A DNA stretch of 64,000 bases, from NCBI GenBank assembly GCA_944383835.1, contig CALWRE010000043.1:1-64000 (forward strand), in the 5' to 3' direction. Under the pieces are notes generated by a model that ran no database searches, was not told the DNA's origin, and was given only the letters and a program-made list of their open reading frames with translations. The DNA comes from an uncultured Lachnospiraceae bacterium. Lineage in GTDB: Bacteria; Bacillota; Clostridia; Lachnospirales; Lachnospiraceae. Position 1 is the stretch's first letter. Each line of letters starts with the position of its first letter. Both the position numbers and the translations under genes were made by a program. This document shows, one piece after another, positions 51,064-58,985 of this stretch.

Positions 51064-53985
51064 TTAGTCGCGGGCCGAACCGCTGTAGGAATCCAGGGCC
51101 ACACCATCGGCCAGAATCTCGTCCAGCGTAACGGCACCGTAGTAGAAATTTAAAACCTCATTGGCCAGATAAGCGGCGTTTGTTCCCGTGTAGCCGTTGG
51201 CAATCGTGATGGTAACGCCGATCTCCGGGTCCTCATAAGGGGCGTAGCAGATGAAACGGGCGTGGTTGGGGCGGTCGGTGGCCTCCTGGGCCGTTCCGCT
51301 CTTTCCCGCCAGGGAGACGACGCAGTCCGTAAAGGGCTCGTAAACGCTCCCCGTCGTGACCACCTCGTACATTCCCTGCTGCAGGGCATCCCAGGTGCTC
51401 TCCTGCAGGTCGATGGTGTACTCGATCTCCGGCTCGTGCTCCTTTAGCACATTGCCGGCGGCGTCGGTTACCCGGTCAATCAAGGTCAGCGTATACATAT
51501 TCCCTCTGGTGGCGATGGCCGCCAGGTATCGGGCCAGATGGATATTGGCAAAGGCATTGGTTCCCTGGCCGATGGCCGAGGGAATCGGGTTTTCATCCGA
51601 AATCTGCGGGGCGTTCTCATAAATCTCGATCCCCGATTTGGAATCGAAGCCGAAAAGGCTCGCGTACTCCCGCAGCTTCGACAGGCCCAGGGCCGAATTG
51701 TAATTGCCGTCCTCATCCAGGGAGAGGCGGTAGCCCACCTCGCTGAAATAATAGTTGCAGGACCAGCTGAGAGCTCCCACCACATCCAGGGGACCGTGCC
51801 CTCTGGTATTCCAGCAGCTGAGCTCAAACTGATTGTCGAACTGGTAATAGGTACCGGTATCGTTGATGGTCTCATTCAGCGTAATCACGCCCTCCTCCAG
51901 GCCGGTCGCGGCGCTGACCATCTTAAAGACGGAGCCGGCAGCCCGCAGCTCCTGGGTGGCCATATTGTAGAGGGGAGTCGCCTGGTCGTTCTGCAGCTGG
52001 CTGTAATAGCTGGCGTCCACGGTTCCCGACAGACGGTTGATGTCGTAGCTGGGATAGGAAACCAAAGCCAGAACCTCCCCGGTATCCAGGTCGGTTACCA
52101 CCACCGAGCAGGCGTAAGGCATGACGGCCAGACGGCCAGGCGTCAGCTCCAGATTTGTGATCTTCTCCAGGATAAAGTTATAGGCGGTAGAGGCCCCTCC
52201 GTTTTCCAGTCTTGCCACATCGTCTTCGTTCCATTCCAGCACCCCCTGGTAAAAGAGGGCCAGGCAGAGCTCATTGCCGCTGATCGTCCCGTCGTAAATC
52301 AGGATCTGATAAATCCTCTTGCAGAAATCCGTGTTGGTCTCCAGGATATCCATCACGGTGTCCAGCATCGTATCGTAAATCGTATCCGCCGTCGGATAGC
52401 TTTCCTCCAGACCCAGCTTCGTGGTATCGATCCAGTTCATGCTGATGGCGTGGTAGAGATACTCCCGCAGGCTGATCTCCCCCCGGCTCCAGGACTGGTA
52501 GACCTCGTCCTCCGTATCGATCTGGCTGGAAAGGATATAGCCCTCCTCCCGCAGCAGGGTCATGATATAGCTCATATAGGTCTGGTTGTTCTCATCCATA
52601 TCGTTATAGCTGCTGGGATCCTCCCTTGTCAGCTCGTAGCGAATCTCTTCCATGACCGTTTCCCGCTCGTTCACCATCTTCTGATAGATATTCCGCTCCA
52701 CATCCGAAGCGTCCTCTGCGCTGAAATCCGCCATCGAAAGGATGTTGTTGCCGATCAGCTGATAGTAGACCAGCTTCACCGGGGTTTCCGTCTTCAAAGA
52801 GGTATTCGCAGCGTCCGGCTCCACCATCGTGATCCGGTCCACCATGATGCCGGCCAGCATCTGCTCCGCCAGGTGATAGATACCCACCTGCAGGTCGCGG
52901 TCGATGCTTAAATATACGTCGTTGCCGGCCACAGGCTCCGTGCTCTGAGTGGTCTCGACGATCCCGCCCATATTGTCCACATAGATTTCCGAATATCCCT
53001 TGGTGCCCGAAAGCACCAGCTCCATGTACTGCTCGATGCCGGCCTTGCCGACCATATCGTTGGCCGAATAAGCCTTTTCATCCGCCACCCCTGCCTCCTC
53101 GGCGTCCGCCGTCAGGCTCTCCAGCTCATCGGTGGAGATGCGCCCGGTATAGCCTAAGATATGGGCAAACTCATAGGCGTCGTTATAGACCCTGGTGGTC
53201 TGCTCGGCAATGGCGACGCCTGACAGGCCGGAGGCCTGCTCCTGCACCGCCGTCATCGCGGCCGTGTCAAGGCCCGTCGCAACGGTCACCGCCTCATACT
53301 GGCGGTAGGCGGTGGCCGACATGGCCACCCGCATATTGATCAGGATCAGGCCCTCCTCCGGCGTATACGCATAGGTATCCCTGGCCCGGCTGCTGTCGTC
53401 GCCGATGCCGTAGGTGTCCAGATAATCCTCGTAGACCTCCTGAGCCGTAATGTTGCTGCGGTTTATAAGCTCCCCGTCGTCATTGTAGGTATCCAGATCG
53501 TCGGCGGTGCGCAGCCCGTAGTAATCCCGCAGGAAGGAACGGTGCTCCGACTCGGAGGAGGTGGTAAAGACCACGCTCCCGTCGGCGCCGATGGCAAGGG
53601 GGACTTCGTTTACCGTATCGACCTCGTAGTCGTCCAGAATTCGGATCAGCTGAAGCAGCATTTTATTTTTTTCATAGCCCGTGGGGTAGGTACCGTCGTC
53701 GGTGACCGTCACCGCGTAGGAGAGCTCGTTATAGGCTAAGAGCACCCCGTTGCGGTCGTAGATATTGCCGCGGGTGGCCGTCGTATACACCTCCCTGCGG
53801 GTGTTGGCCATATAGTCCGCCTGGTAATCCTCCCCCTCCACCACCTGCAGCTGAAACAGGCGGGTCACAAGCAGTCCGCACATCAGGCAGAACACCAGGA
53901 CCAGAGGGGTCAGTCGCGAAGTTATTACCTGCTTTAATCCGTAACGAATAATTTCCCATAAATCTTTAATCAAACTTATCGGCAC
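51064..53985 (-). CDS. mrdA: Penicillin-binding protein 2 (elongasome transpeptidase)
   Basis: A 973-aa class B PBP, much longer than the roughly 630-700 aa norm because of extra acidic helical sequence (about residues 390-620) between the pedestal and transpeptidase domain, as in many Clostridia. One N-terminal membrane helix (LVLVFCLMCGLLVTRLF). Catalytic motifs: SVFK (about 688), SCN (about 743) and KSGTAQ (about 893). KSG replaces the usual KTG. It cross-links peptidoglycan with RodA, also in this operon. The start is uncertain: GTG 53985 overlaps mreD by 20 bp but lies against the AAGGAG; TTG 53973 is 11 nt away. Confidence 0.93.
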   Translation of the reverse strand: MPISLIKDLWEIIRYGLKQVITSRLTPLVLVFCLMCGLLVTRLFQLQVVEGEDYQADYMANTRREVYTTATRGNIYDRNGVLLAYNELSYAVTVTDDGTYPTGYEKNKMLLQLIRILDDYEVDTVNEVPLAIGADGSVVFTTSSESEHRSFLRDYYGLRTADDLDTYNDDGELINRSNITAQEVYEDYLDTYGIGDDSSRARDTYAYTPEEGLILINMRVAMSATAYRQYEAVTVATGLDTAAMTAVQEQASGLSGVAIAEQTTRVYNDAYEFAHILGYTGRISTDELESLTADAEEAGVADEKAYSANDMVGKAGIEQYMELVLSGTKGYSEIYVDNMGGIVETTQSTEPVAGNDVYLSIDRDLQVGIYHLAEQMLAGIMVDRITMVEPDAANTSLKTETPVKLVYYQLIGNNILSMADFSAEDASDVERNIYQKMVNERETVMEEIRYELTREDPSSYNDMDENNQTYMSYIMTLLREEGYILSSQIDTEDEVYQSWSRGEISLREYLYHAISMNWIDTTKLGLEESYPTADTIYDTMLDTVMDILETNTDFCKRIYQILIYDGTISGNELCLALFYQGVLEWNEDDVARLENGGASTAYNFILEKITNLELTPGRLAVMPYACSVVVTDLDTGEVLALVSYPSYDINRLSGTVDASYYSQLQNDQATPLYNMATQELRAAGSVFKMVSAATGLEEGVITLNETINDTGTYYQFDNQFELSCWNTRGHGPLDVVGALSWSCNYYFSEVGYRLSLDEDGNYNSALGLSKLREYASLFGFDSKSGIEIYENAPQISDENPIPSAIGQGTNAFANIHLARYLAAIATRGNMYTLTLIDRVTDAAGNVLKEHEPEIEYTIDLQESTWDALQQGMYEVVTTGSVYEPFTDCVVSLAGKSGTAQEATDRPNHARFICYAPYEDPEIGVTITIANGYTGTNAAYLANEVLNFYYGAVTLDEILADGVALDSYSGSARD

Positions 53986-54499
53986 TCCTTCTCTTTGCAG
54001 CCTCTTCCAGTTTACGGTTTACAAACACAAGGAAACGGTAGACGACGACTAAAACCGCCACCGTATAGACCGTCTCCGGCAAAATGATATTCGTGAAATA
54101 AAAGCCAATATTGAACCGCCCGCGAAACAGAAAGGCAAATACATAGACATACAGCCCATAGATCAGCTCGCAGGCCGCGCAGACGCCCATCGGGAGGACG
54201 ACGGAATCCAGATAGAAATAGGGGGTAAAAAAACCGCAGCCATATCCCAGGACGCTTAGGATCAGGGCATACTGGCCCAGCAGCGTCCCGCCGAAGGCAT
54301 CCGCCAAAAGGCCGGCGAAAAAGCCCACCGCGAGCCCGGTCAGCTTTCCGTGGAGCAGGCCGAAGGTGACGGTGACCAGCAAAAGCAGGTTGGGCGTAAT
54401 GCGGATCAGGGAAATAGCGGCAAATATATTGTTCTGCAGGAGGAAGGCGGCCAGGATAATGACTCCGGTCACCAGGGTTCTGCGAAGGATTGCTTTCAT
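53966..54499 (-). CDS. mreD: Rod shape-determining protein MreD
   Basis: A 177-aa hydrophobic protein with about five to six membrane spans, beginning LRRTLVTGVIILAAFLLQN and containing PNLLLLVTVTFGLLHGKLTGLAVGFFAGLLADAFGG (family hallmark; shown in part as GLLADAFGG). It follows mreC by 15 bp and overlaps mrdA. It connects MreC with the elongasome. Confidence 0.93.
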   Translation of the reverse strand: MKAILRRTLVTGVIILAAFLLQNNIFAAISLIRITPNLLLLVTVTFGLLHGKLTGLAVGFFAGLLADAFGGTLLGQYALILSVLGYGCGFFTPYFYLDSVVLPMGVCAACELIYGLYVYVFAFLFRGRFNIGFYFTNIILPETVYTVAVLVVVYRFLVFVNRKLEEAAKRRSADKFD

Positions 54500-54514
54500 C
54501 GGTCTTTCTTCTCC

Positions 54515-55387
54515 TTATTCCTCTCCTGTCTCCTTCAGATCCAGGATCACCATGACTTCCTGCAAATCATTAAAATCCACAGCCGGGACCAGATAGCCGG
54601 ACTGCTGCAGGTTATCGCTGTCCACCGTCACATTCCGGGCATAGCCGATCAGGATATCCGGCAGATACTCGCTGCTTAGGTTCGAGGTCAGGATCTTCGC
54701 CCCGTCCTCCACAACCAGCTCCTTATCGATATATTGAAGGCTCAGGCAGCCGGTCTGGGTCAGAAGCTCCAGATTGCCGGACACCACGCAGGAATTATTG
54801 GATGCATCGGTCAGCACCATCGCGCCCACATTGCTGGAATCGTCGATAATGGCGCGGACTCTCGCATAATTGTCGCCGACGGAGGTGACGATGCCCACCA
54901 GCCCGCCTTCGGCCCCTCCGGCCAGGACATTGCAGCCTACCTGGATCCCGTCCTCCGTCCCCTTGTCGATCAGGAAGCTGTGGAACCAGTTGCCGCTGTC
55001 CTTTTGAATCACACGGGCGGCCGTCATCGTATACTGGGAATAGGCGTCCTCCAGCTCCAGCAGATCCCGCAGCCGCTCCAGCTCATAGGACTGCTCCTGC
55101 AGACGGCTGTTTTCACTGCGAAGCGATGCAAGCTCCTCACGCAGAAGCTCATTCTCCTCCTGGGCGTTTCGCAGGGTGCGCAGGTTTTCCAGCTGCGCGG
55201 CCAGGCTGCTTCCCACCTCGTTCAGACCGCTCTGCATCGGTATGATTGCCTTGGCCAGTATGTTGGTCACCGGGTTGGCGCTGCCAAAAAACCAGGTAAG
55301 GCCTATCATCGCCGCGCAGAGAACGATGACCGCGTACAGGATATGGCGGGGCGCTAGGTCCCGCAGTTTTTTGTGCTTGTCTTTCAT
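54515..55387 (-). CDS. mreC: Rod shape-determining protein MreC
   Basis: A 290-aa MreC: membrane helix near residues 14-32, a coiled coil (about 60-105, NEELLREELASLRSENSRLQ) and the beta-barrel domain with ARVIQKDSGNWFHSFLIDKG. It scaffolds PBP2/RodA. It overlaps radC by 4 bp (ATGA). MreB, which normally sits between radC and mreC, is absent here. Confidence 0.95.
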   Translation of the reverse strand: MKDKHKKLRDLAPRHILYAVIVLCAAMIGLTWFFGSANPVTNILAKAIIPMQSGLNEVGSSLAAQLENLRTLRNAQEENELLREELASLRSENSRLQEQSYELERLRDLLELEDAYSQYTMTAARVIQKDSGNWFHSFLIDKGTEDGIQVGCNVLAGGAEGGLVGIVTSVGDNYARVRAIIDDSSNVGAMVLTDASNNSCVVSGNLELLTQTGCLSLQYIDKELVVEDGAKILTSNLSSEYLPDILIGYARNVTVDSDNLQQSGYLVPAVDFNDLQEVMVILDLKETGEE

Positions 55388-56115
55388 AGGCTTAGGATTC
55401 CTCGCTCTTTTAAACTAATATAACGGCAGTCCCCGATCACAATGTGGTCGAGCAGCGTAACCCCTAAAAGTTCCCCGGCCCGCAGCACGCGGCGGGTAAG
55501 AAGAATATCTTCCTCGCTGGGAGTCGGATCCCCGCTGGGATGGTTGTGCAGAAGGACAATATTGACCGCCTGGAAGCGGAGGGCTTCGAGAAAGATTTCC
55601 CGCGGCGTAATCATCGCCCCGTTCACCGTGCCGATGGAGATCACCTTCTCCCCAATCCGGTGATTGCGCCCGTTGAGCAGTAAAAGCACCAGTTCCTCCT
55701 GCCCCTTGTGCCGCATATCTTCCATATAATATCCGGCGATGGCCTCCGGGCTGTCAAATACGGCGGCCGGGCCGGCCGACTCCTTGGCGAGACGCCGGGA
55801 CAATTCGCAGATGCAGCGAAGCTGCATCGCCTTGACCTCGCCGATGCCGTGGATGGCCAAGAGCTCCTCCCGGCTTAGGGAGCAGAGCCCCTTAAGCCCC
55901 TTGCGCCCCGGCTGCCCGTAGAGCAGGCGTCCGGCCAGGGCCAGGGCGTTCTCCCTTGGCGTTCCGGTGCGAAGAAGGATCGCTAAGAGCTCCTGATTGC
56001 TGAGAGCCCCCTCCCCCTTGGCCCGGTACTTCTCATAGGGCAGCTCGTCCTTTGGCATCAGCCGTTCCATCTTGCTTTGCTTGCGTTTGTTTGGTTTCTG
56101 TTTGCTTTGTTCCAT
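55384..56115 (-). CDS. radC: RadC-family JAB-domain protein
   Basis: A 243-aa protein with an N-terminal helix-hairpin-helix (EELLAIHGIGEVKAMQL) and C-terminal JAB/MPN metalloprotease-like domain. The metal motif is LLHNHPSGDPTPSEED, with an upstream Glu. Despite the name, a role in DNA repair is not established. ATG 56115 (MEQSKQKPNKRKQ) has AAAAAGGAGG 6 nt upstream. It leads into mreC with a 4-bp overlap. Confidence 0.94.
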   Translation of the reverse strand: MEQSKQKPNKRKQSKMERLMPKDELPYEKYRAKGEGALSNQELLAILLRTGTPRENALALAGRLLYGQPGRKGLKGLCSLSREELLAIHGIGEVKAMQLRCICELSRRLAKESAGPAAVFDSPEAIAGYYMEDMRHKGQEELVLLLLNGRNHRIGEKVISIGTVNGAMITPREIFLEALRFQAVNIVLLHNHPSGDPTPSEEDILLTRRVLRAGELLGVTLLDHIVIGDCRYISLKERGILSL

Positions 56116-56174
56116 TTTGCGCCTCCTTTTTGCTCTCTCCCGCGAAAGAAGCGCTATCCCCAAATCTCTCCCGG

Positions 56175-56426
56175 TCAGATAAACCGGTAGATCAAAACGC
56201 CCAGAAAAATACCGATGATTCCGGCGATGGTGATCCGGACGGAAAGGCCGAAGGTGAGGACCAGGATCCCCAGGTCAAGCACCAGAGGATTTTCCAGGCC
56301 GAAGGCCTGTCCGTAATTCAGCCAGCTGAGCCAGGATACGTTCTGCGCCAGGCTCCCTAAGAATCCTCCCAGGACGATTCCCGCCAGAATCAGTATAAAT
56401 AGTGTCCAGTTATTTTTTCCCTTCAT
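56175..56426 (-). CDS. DUF4321 family small membrane protein
   Basis: An 83-aa protein with two to three hydrophobic segments (LFILILAGIVLGGFLGSLA, LGILVLTFGLSVRITIAG, IGIFLGVLIYRFI). Matches the clostridial DUF4321 family, usually found just before radC/mre genes, of unknown function. AAGGGGAACGAAAG precedes the ATG. It appears to head the mre-min operon. Confidence 0.85.
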   Translation of the reverse strand: MKGKNNWTLFILILAGIVLGGFLGSLAQNVSWLSWLNYGQAFGLENPLVLDLGILVLTFGLSVRITIAGIIGIFLGVLIYRFI

Positions 56427-56482
56427 CTTTCGTTCCCCTTTGGTACTTTGCCCAGGCGTCCGGGACGCCCATAGCTTGCGCT

Positions 56483-56511
56483 ATTGTACCATATTTTTTC
56501 TCAAATGTATA
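56483..56511 (-). promoter_or_regulatory. Candidate promoter of the mre-min operon
   Basis: Minus strand: TATACA (56506-56511), 17-bp spacer, TACAAT (56483-56488), about 55 bp before the DUF4321 ATG. Moderate match in both boxes. A GC-rich palindrome GGCGTCC-C-GGACGCC lies between it and the gene. Confidence 0.45.
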
Positions 56512-56552
56512 GATTTTTACATCGCAGGGCTGTACTGGTTTCGCGGTTTTTC

Positions 56553-57836
56553 TTACAGCCGCACCAGGCCCTTCTCCCACATTTTCTGCAAAGACATTAA
56601 GATGCCCAGCTTTGCGTGGGGCCAGGTCAGCCCGCCCTGGAAAAAGACGGTGTAGGGGGGGCGCAGGGGGCCGTCCGCCGAAAGCTCGATGGAGGAACCC
56701 TGGACAAAGGCTCCGGCCGCCATAATCACCTGGGAGTCGTAGCCCGGCATATCCCAGGGAACCGGGGTCACATAGCTGTCCACCGGAGCCGCCGCCTGGA
56801 TGCCCTCGCAGAAGGCGCACAGCCTCTCGGGGCTTCCCAGCTCCACCGCCTGGATAATATCGTGGCGGCTCTCCGACCCATTCGGCAGCACCCGAAAGCC
56901 CAGCCTCTCATAGATATTGGCGGCAAAAATCGCCCCCTTCAGAGCCGCCGCCGTCACCGTAGGGGCCAGGAAAAAGCCCTGGTACAGATCGCGGTTCACC
57001 CCCAGGTTCGCCCCCACCTCCTTGCCAAGGCCCGGAGAGGAAAGCCGCCTGGCGCAGCGCTCGACCAGATCCTCCCGCCCGGCGATATAGCCGCCGCAGG
57101 GAGCCAGGCCGCCGCCCGGATTCTTAATCAGGGAGCCGACGATCATATCCGCCCCCACATCGGTGGGCTCGATCTCCTCCACAAATTCCCCGTAGCAGTT
57201 ATCCACCATACAGATGACGTCCGGCTTGCAGCTTTTCAGTAAGGCGATCAGCTCCCCGATCTGCGCGACGGAAAAGGTGGGGCGGGAAGCATAGCCCTTG
57301 GATCGCTGGATGGTCGCCAGCTTCGTCCGGGGGGTAATCTTTTCCCGGATGGCGTCATAATCAAAGCTCCCGTCCTCCTTTAACTCGGCCTGGGCATAGG
57401 TCACGCCGTACTCCCGCAGGCTCCCGACGGATTCCCGGATGCCAATGACCTCCTCCAGCGTATCGTAGGGCTTTCCCACCGGGGAAAAAAGCTCATCTCC
57501 CGGCAGAAGGTTGGCCGAAAGGGCCAGGTACAGCGCCTGGGTTCCGCAGATAATCTGGGGACGCACCAGGGCCGACTCCGCGTGGAAAGCGTCTGCATAG
57601 ACCCGCTCCAGCGCATCCCTTCCGTCGTCGTTGTAGCCGTATCCGCTGGAGGCCGCAAAGTACTCGGCGCAGACCCGGTTTTTCTGCATGGCGCGAATAA
57701 CTTTCAGCTGATTATACTCCGCAGTTGTGTCTATTTGATGAAAGCGGAAAGCCAGTTTCTCCTCCTCCTCGCGGCCAAAGGAAAGCACCGCCTCGCTCAC
57801 GCCCATCTTCTCATACATGCTGTCGATTGCATTCAT
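56553..57836 (-). CDS. Methionine gamma-lyase-like PLP protein (aluminium-resistance family)
   Basis: A 427-aa PLP-dependent fold type I protein of the family annotated as aluminium resistance or methionine gamma-lyase-like. Features: SSGYGYNDDGRDALERVYA, RPQIICGTQALYLALSANLLPGDEL (in part), VDNCYGEFVE with the PLP-ring Asp, and GSLIKNPGGGLAPCGGYIAG with the likely Schiff-base lysine. The physiological reaction is not established for most members. ATG 57836 with GGAAGGAAG about 12 nt upstream. It lies between miaA and the mre-min operon, a frequent clostridial neighbour of miaA. Confidence 0.88.
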   Translation of the reverse strand: MNAIDSMYEKMGVSEAVLSFGREEEEKLAFRFHQIDTTAEYNQLKVIRAMQKNRVCAEYFAASSGYGYNDDGRDALERVYADAFHAESALVRPQIICGTQALYLALSANLLPGDELFSPVGKPYDTLEEVIGIRESVGSLREYGVTYAQAELKEDGSFDYDAIREKITPRTKLATIQRSKGYASRPTFSVAQIGELIALLKSCKPDVICMVDNCYGEFVEEIEPTDVGADMIVGSLIKNPGGGLAPCGGYIAGREDLVERCARRLSSPGLGKEVGANLGVNRDLYQGFFLAPTVTAAALKGAIFAANIYERLGFRVLPNGSESRHDIIQAVELGSPERLCAFCEGIQAAAPVDSYVTPVPWDMPGYDSQVIMAAGAFVQGSSIELSADGPLRPPYTVFFQGGLTWPHAKLGILMSLQKMWEKGLVRL

Positions 57837-57917
57837 TTTTGTTTTTCTTCCTTCCAGTAACTTTTATCCATAGCGGGGATCCGCCTTTTTTGCGCCTTCG
57901 CGGCAGGCCGCCCGTCA

Positions 57918-57989
57918 GCCTGTGCTTACGCCTCCTCCAGCAGGACGCCCGTCTGCCTGCGCTTACGCCTTCTCCGACAGGACGCCTGC
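57918..57989 (-). repeat. Imperfect 37-bp tandem repeat across the 3' end of miaA
   Basis: The segment 57918-57952 and the segment 57955-57989 match at about 29 of 35 positions (core GCTTACGCCT and CAGGACGCC), period 37. The second copy includes the last nine codons of miaA; the first is just after the stop. A more degenerate third copy seems to lie further left around 57900. Suggests duplication of the miaA tail. Confidence 0.55.
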
Positions 57990-58913
57990 CTTCCTCGCAT
58001 CTGTCAGAATGCGGCCAAGGATTTCCTCCTCGCTGCTGTCGTCCAGACTGTAAAATACCGCGTCCCTCTCCCGGCGAAACCAGGTCAGCTGCCTTTTGGC
58101 GAAATGCCTGGTATCCCTTTTGATCACGCGGACCGCCTCCGAAAGGCTCGTGCGGCCGTCCAGGTAATCGAAGATTTCCTTATAGCCCAGCCCCTGCATC
58201 GAGACCATCTGCCGGGTGCAGCCCCTGGCCCGCAGAGCCTCCACCTCCCCGACGAGGCCCTCCTCCAGCATCCGGTCCACCCGCCGGTCAATCCTCTCGT
58301 AAAGGGCGGCCCGGTCCCTGGTCAGCACGGCATAGAGGAAAGAATAGGGCGATTCCCTCCGCCTCTGCTCCTCATTGTGGTCGGAAATCCTCTCCCCCGT
58401 CTCCTCATAGTATTCCAAAGCGCGGATCACACGCTTGACATTGTTTTCATGGATGGCGGCCGCAGAGGCCGGATCCACCTGGGCGAGCATCTGATGAAGC
58501 AGCTGCCCCTGCCCTGACGCAGCCATGGCCTCCAGCCGGGCGCGGTAATCGCCCCCGCCTTCCCCCTGGCCAAAATCGATGTCGTAGAGCAGGGCCTGTA
58601 TATAGAAGCCGGTGCCCCCGGTAATCACAGGAATCCTCCCCCTCTCCCAGATTCCGGCGCAGGCCTCCTTTGCCATCTGCTGGAAGCGGACCACGTTGAA
58701 TTCCTCCTCCGGCTCCAGCACATCCACCAGATGATGGGGAACGCCCTGCATCTCGTCCGGACGAATCTTGGCCGAGCCGATATCCATATGGCGGTACACC
58801 TGCATGGAGTCGGCGCTGACAATCTCGCCTCCTATTTCCCTGGCCAGCCGCAGGGAGAGGTCGGTCTTGCCCACGGCCGTGGGGCCGGTCAGAACAATCA
58901 TCGTTTTTTTCAT
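57963..58913 (-). CDS. miaA: tRNA dimethylallyltransferase MiaA
   Basis: A 316-aa enzyme that adds dimethylallyl to A37 of tRNAs reading U-starting codons. P-loop GPTAVGKT (residues 10-17), the catalytic-region SADSMQVYRHMDIGSAK, the substrate motif ITGGTGFYIQALLYDIDF (in part) and the C-terminal RHFAKRQLTWFRR. ATG 58913 was chosen: GGTGA lies 5 nt upstream; in-frame starts at 58925 and 58928 lack a site. MutL, its common neighbour, would be expected upstream, but M32 carboxypeptidase is there. Confidence 0.97.
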   Translation of the reverse strand: MKKTMIVLTGPTAVGKTDLSLRLAREIGGEIVSADSMQVYRHMDIGSAKIRPDEMQGVPHHLVDVLEPEEEFNVVRFQQMAKEACAGIWERGRIPVITGGTGFYIQALLYDIDFGQGEGGGDYRARLEAMAASGQGQLLHQMLAQVDPASAAAIHENNVKRVIRALEYYEETGERISDHNEEQRRRESPYSFLYAVLTRDRAALYERIDRRVDRMLEEGLVGEVEALRARGCTRQMVSMQGLGYKEIFDYLDGRTSLSEAVRVIKRDTRHFAKRQLTWFRRERDAVFYSLDDSSEEEILGRILTDARKAGVLSEKA

Positions 58914-58933
58914 TCTTGTCACCATCAATAGCT

Positions 58934-58957
58934 GGGGGCGGAATCCCTTCCGCCCCC
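58934..58957 (-). other. GC-rich hairpin between the M32 peptidase gene and miaA
   Basis: GGGGGCGGAA (58934-58943) and TTCCGCCCCC (58948-58957) form a perfect 10-bp stem with a 4-nt loop. On the minus strand no T-run follows. On the plus strand TCTCCTTTT follows. It could attenuate readthrough into miaA or stabilise the upstream message. Confidence 0.5.
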
Positions 58958-58985
58958 TCTCCTTTTACTGCTGCCCTCCGCCTTA

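Noticed and set aside
56467..56481. Terminator at the GGCGTCC-C-GGACGCC palindrome before DUF4321
   Set aside because: Perfect palindrome but with a one-base loop and no T-run; it lies between the candidate promoter and gene.
58934..58957. Rho-independent terminator between the M32 peptidase gene and miaA
   Set aside because: The stem is strong but there is no T-run on the minus strand, so only a hairpin is reported.
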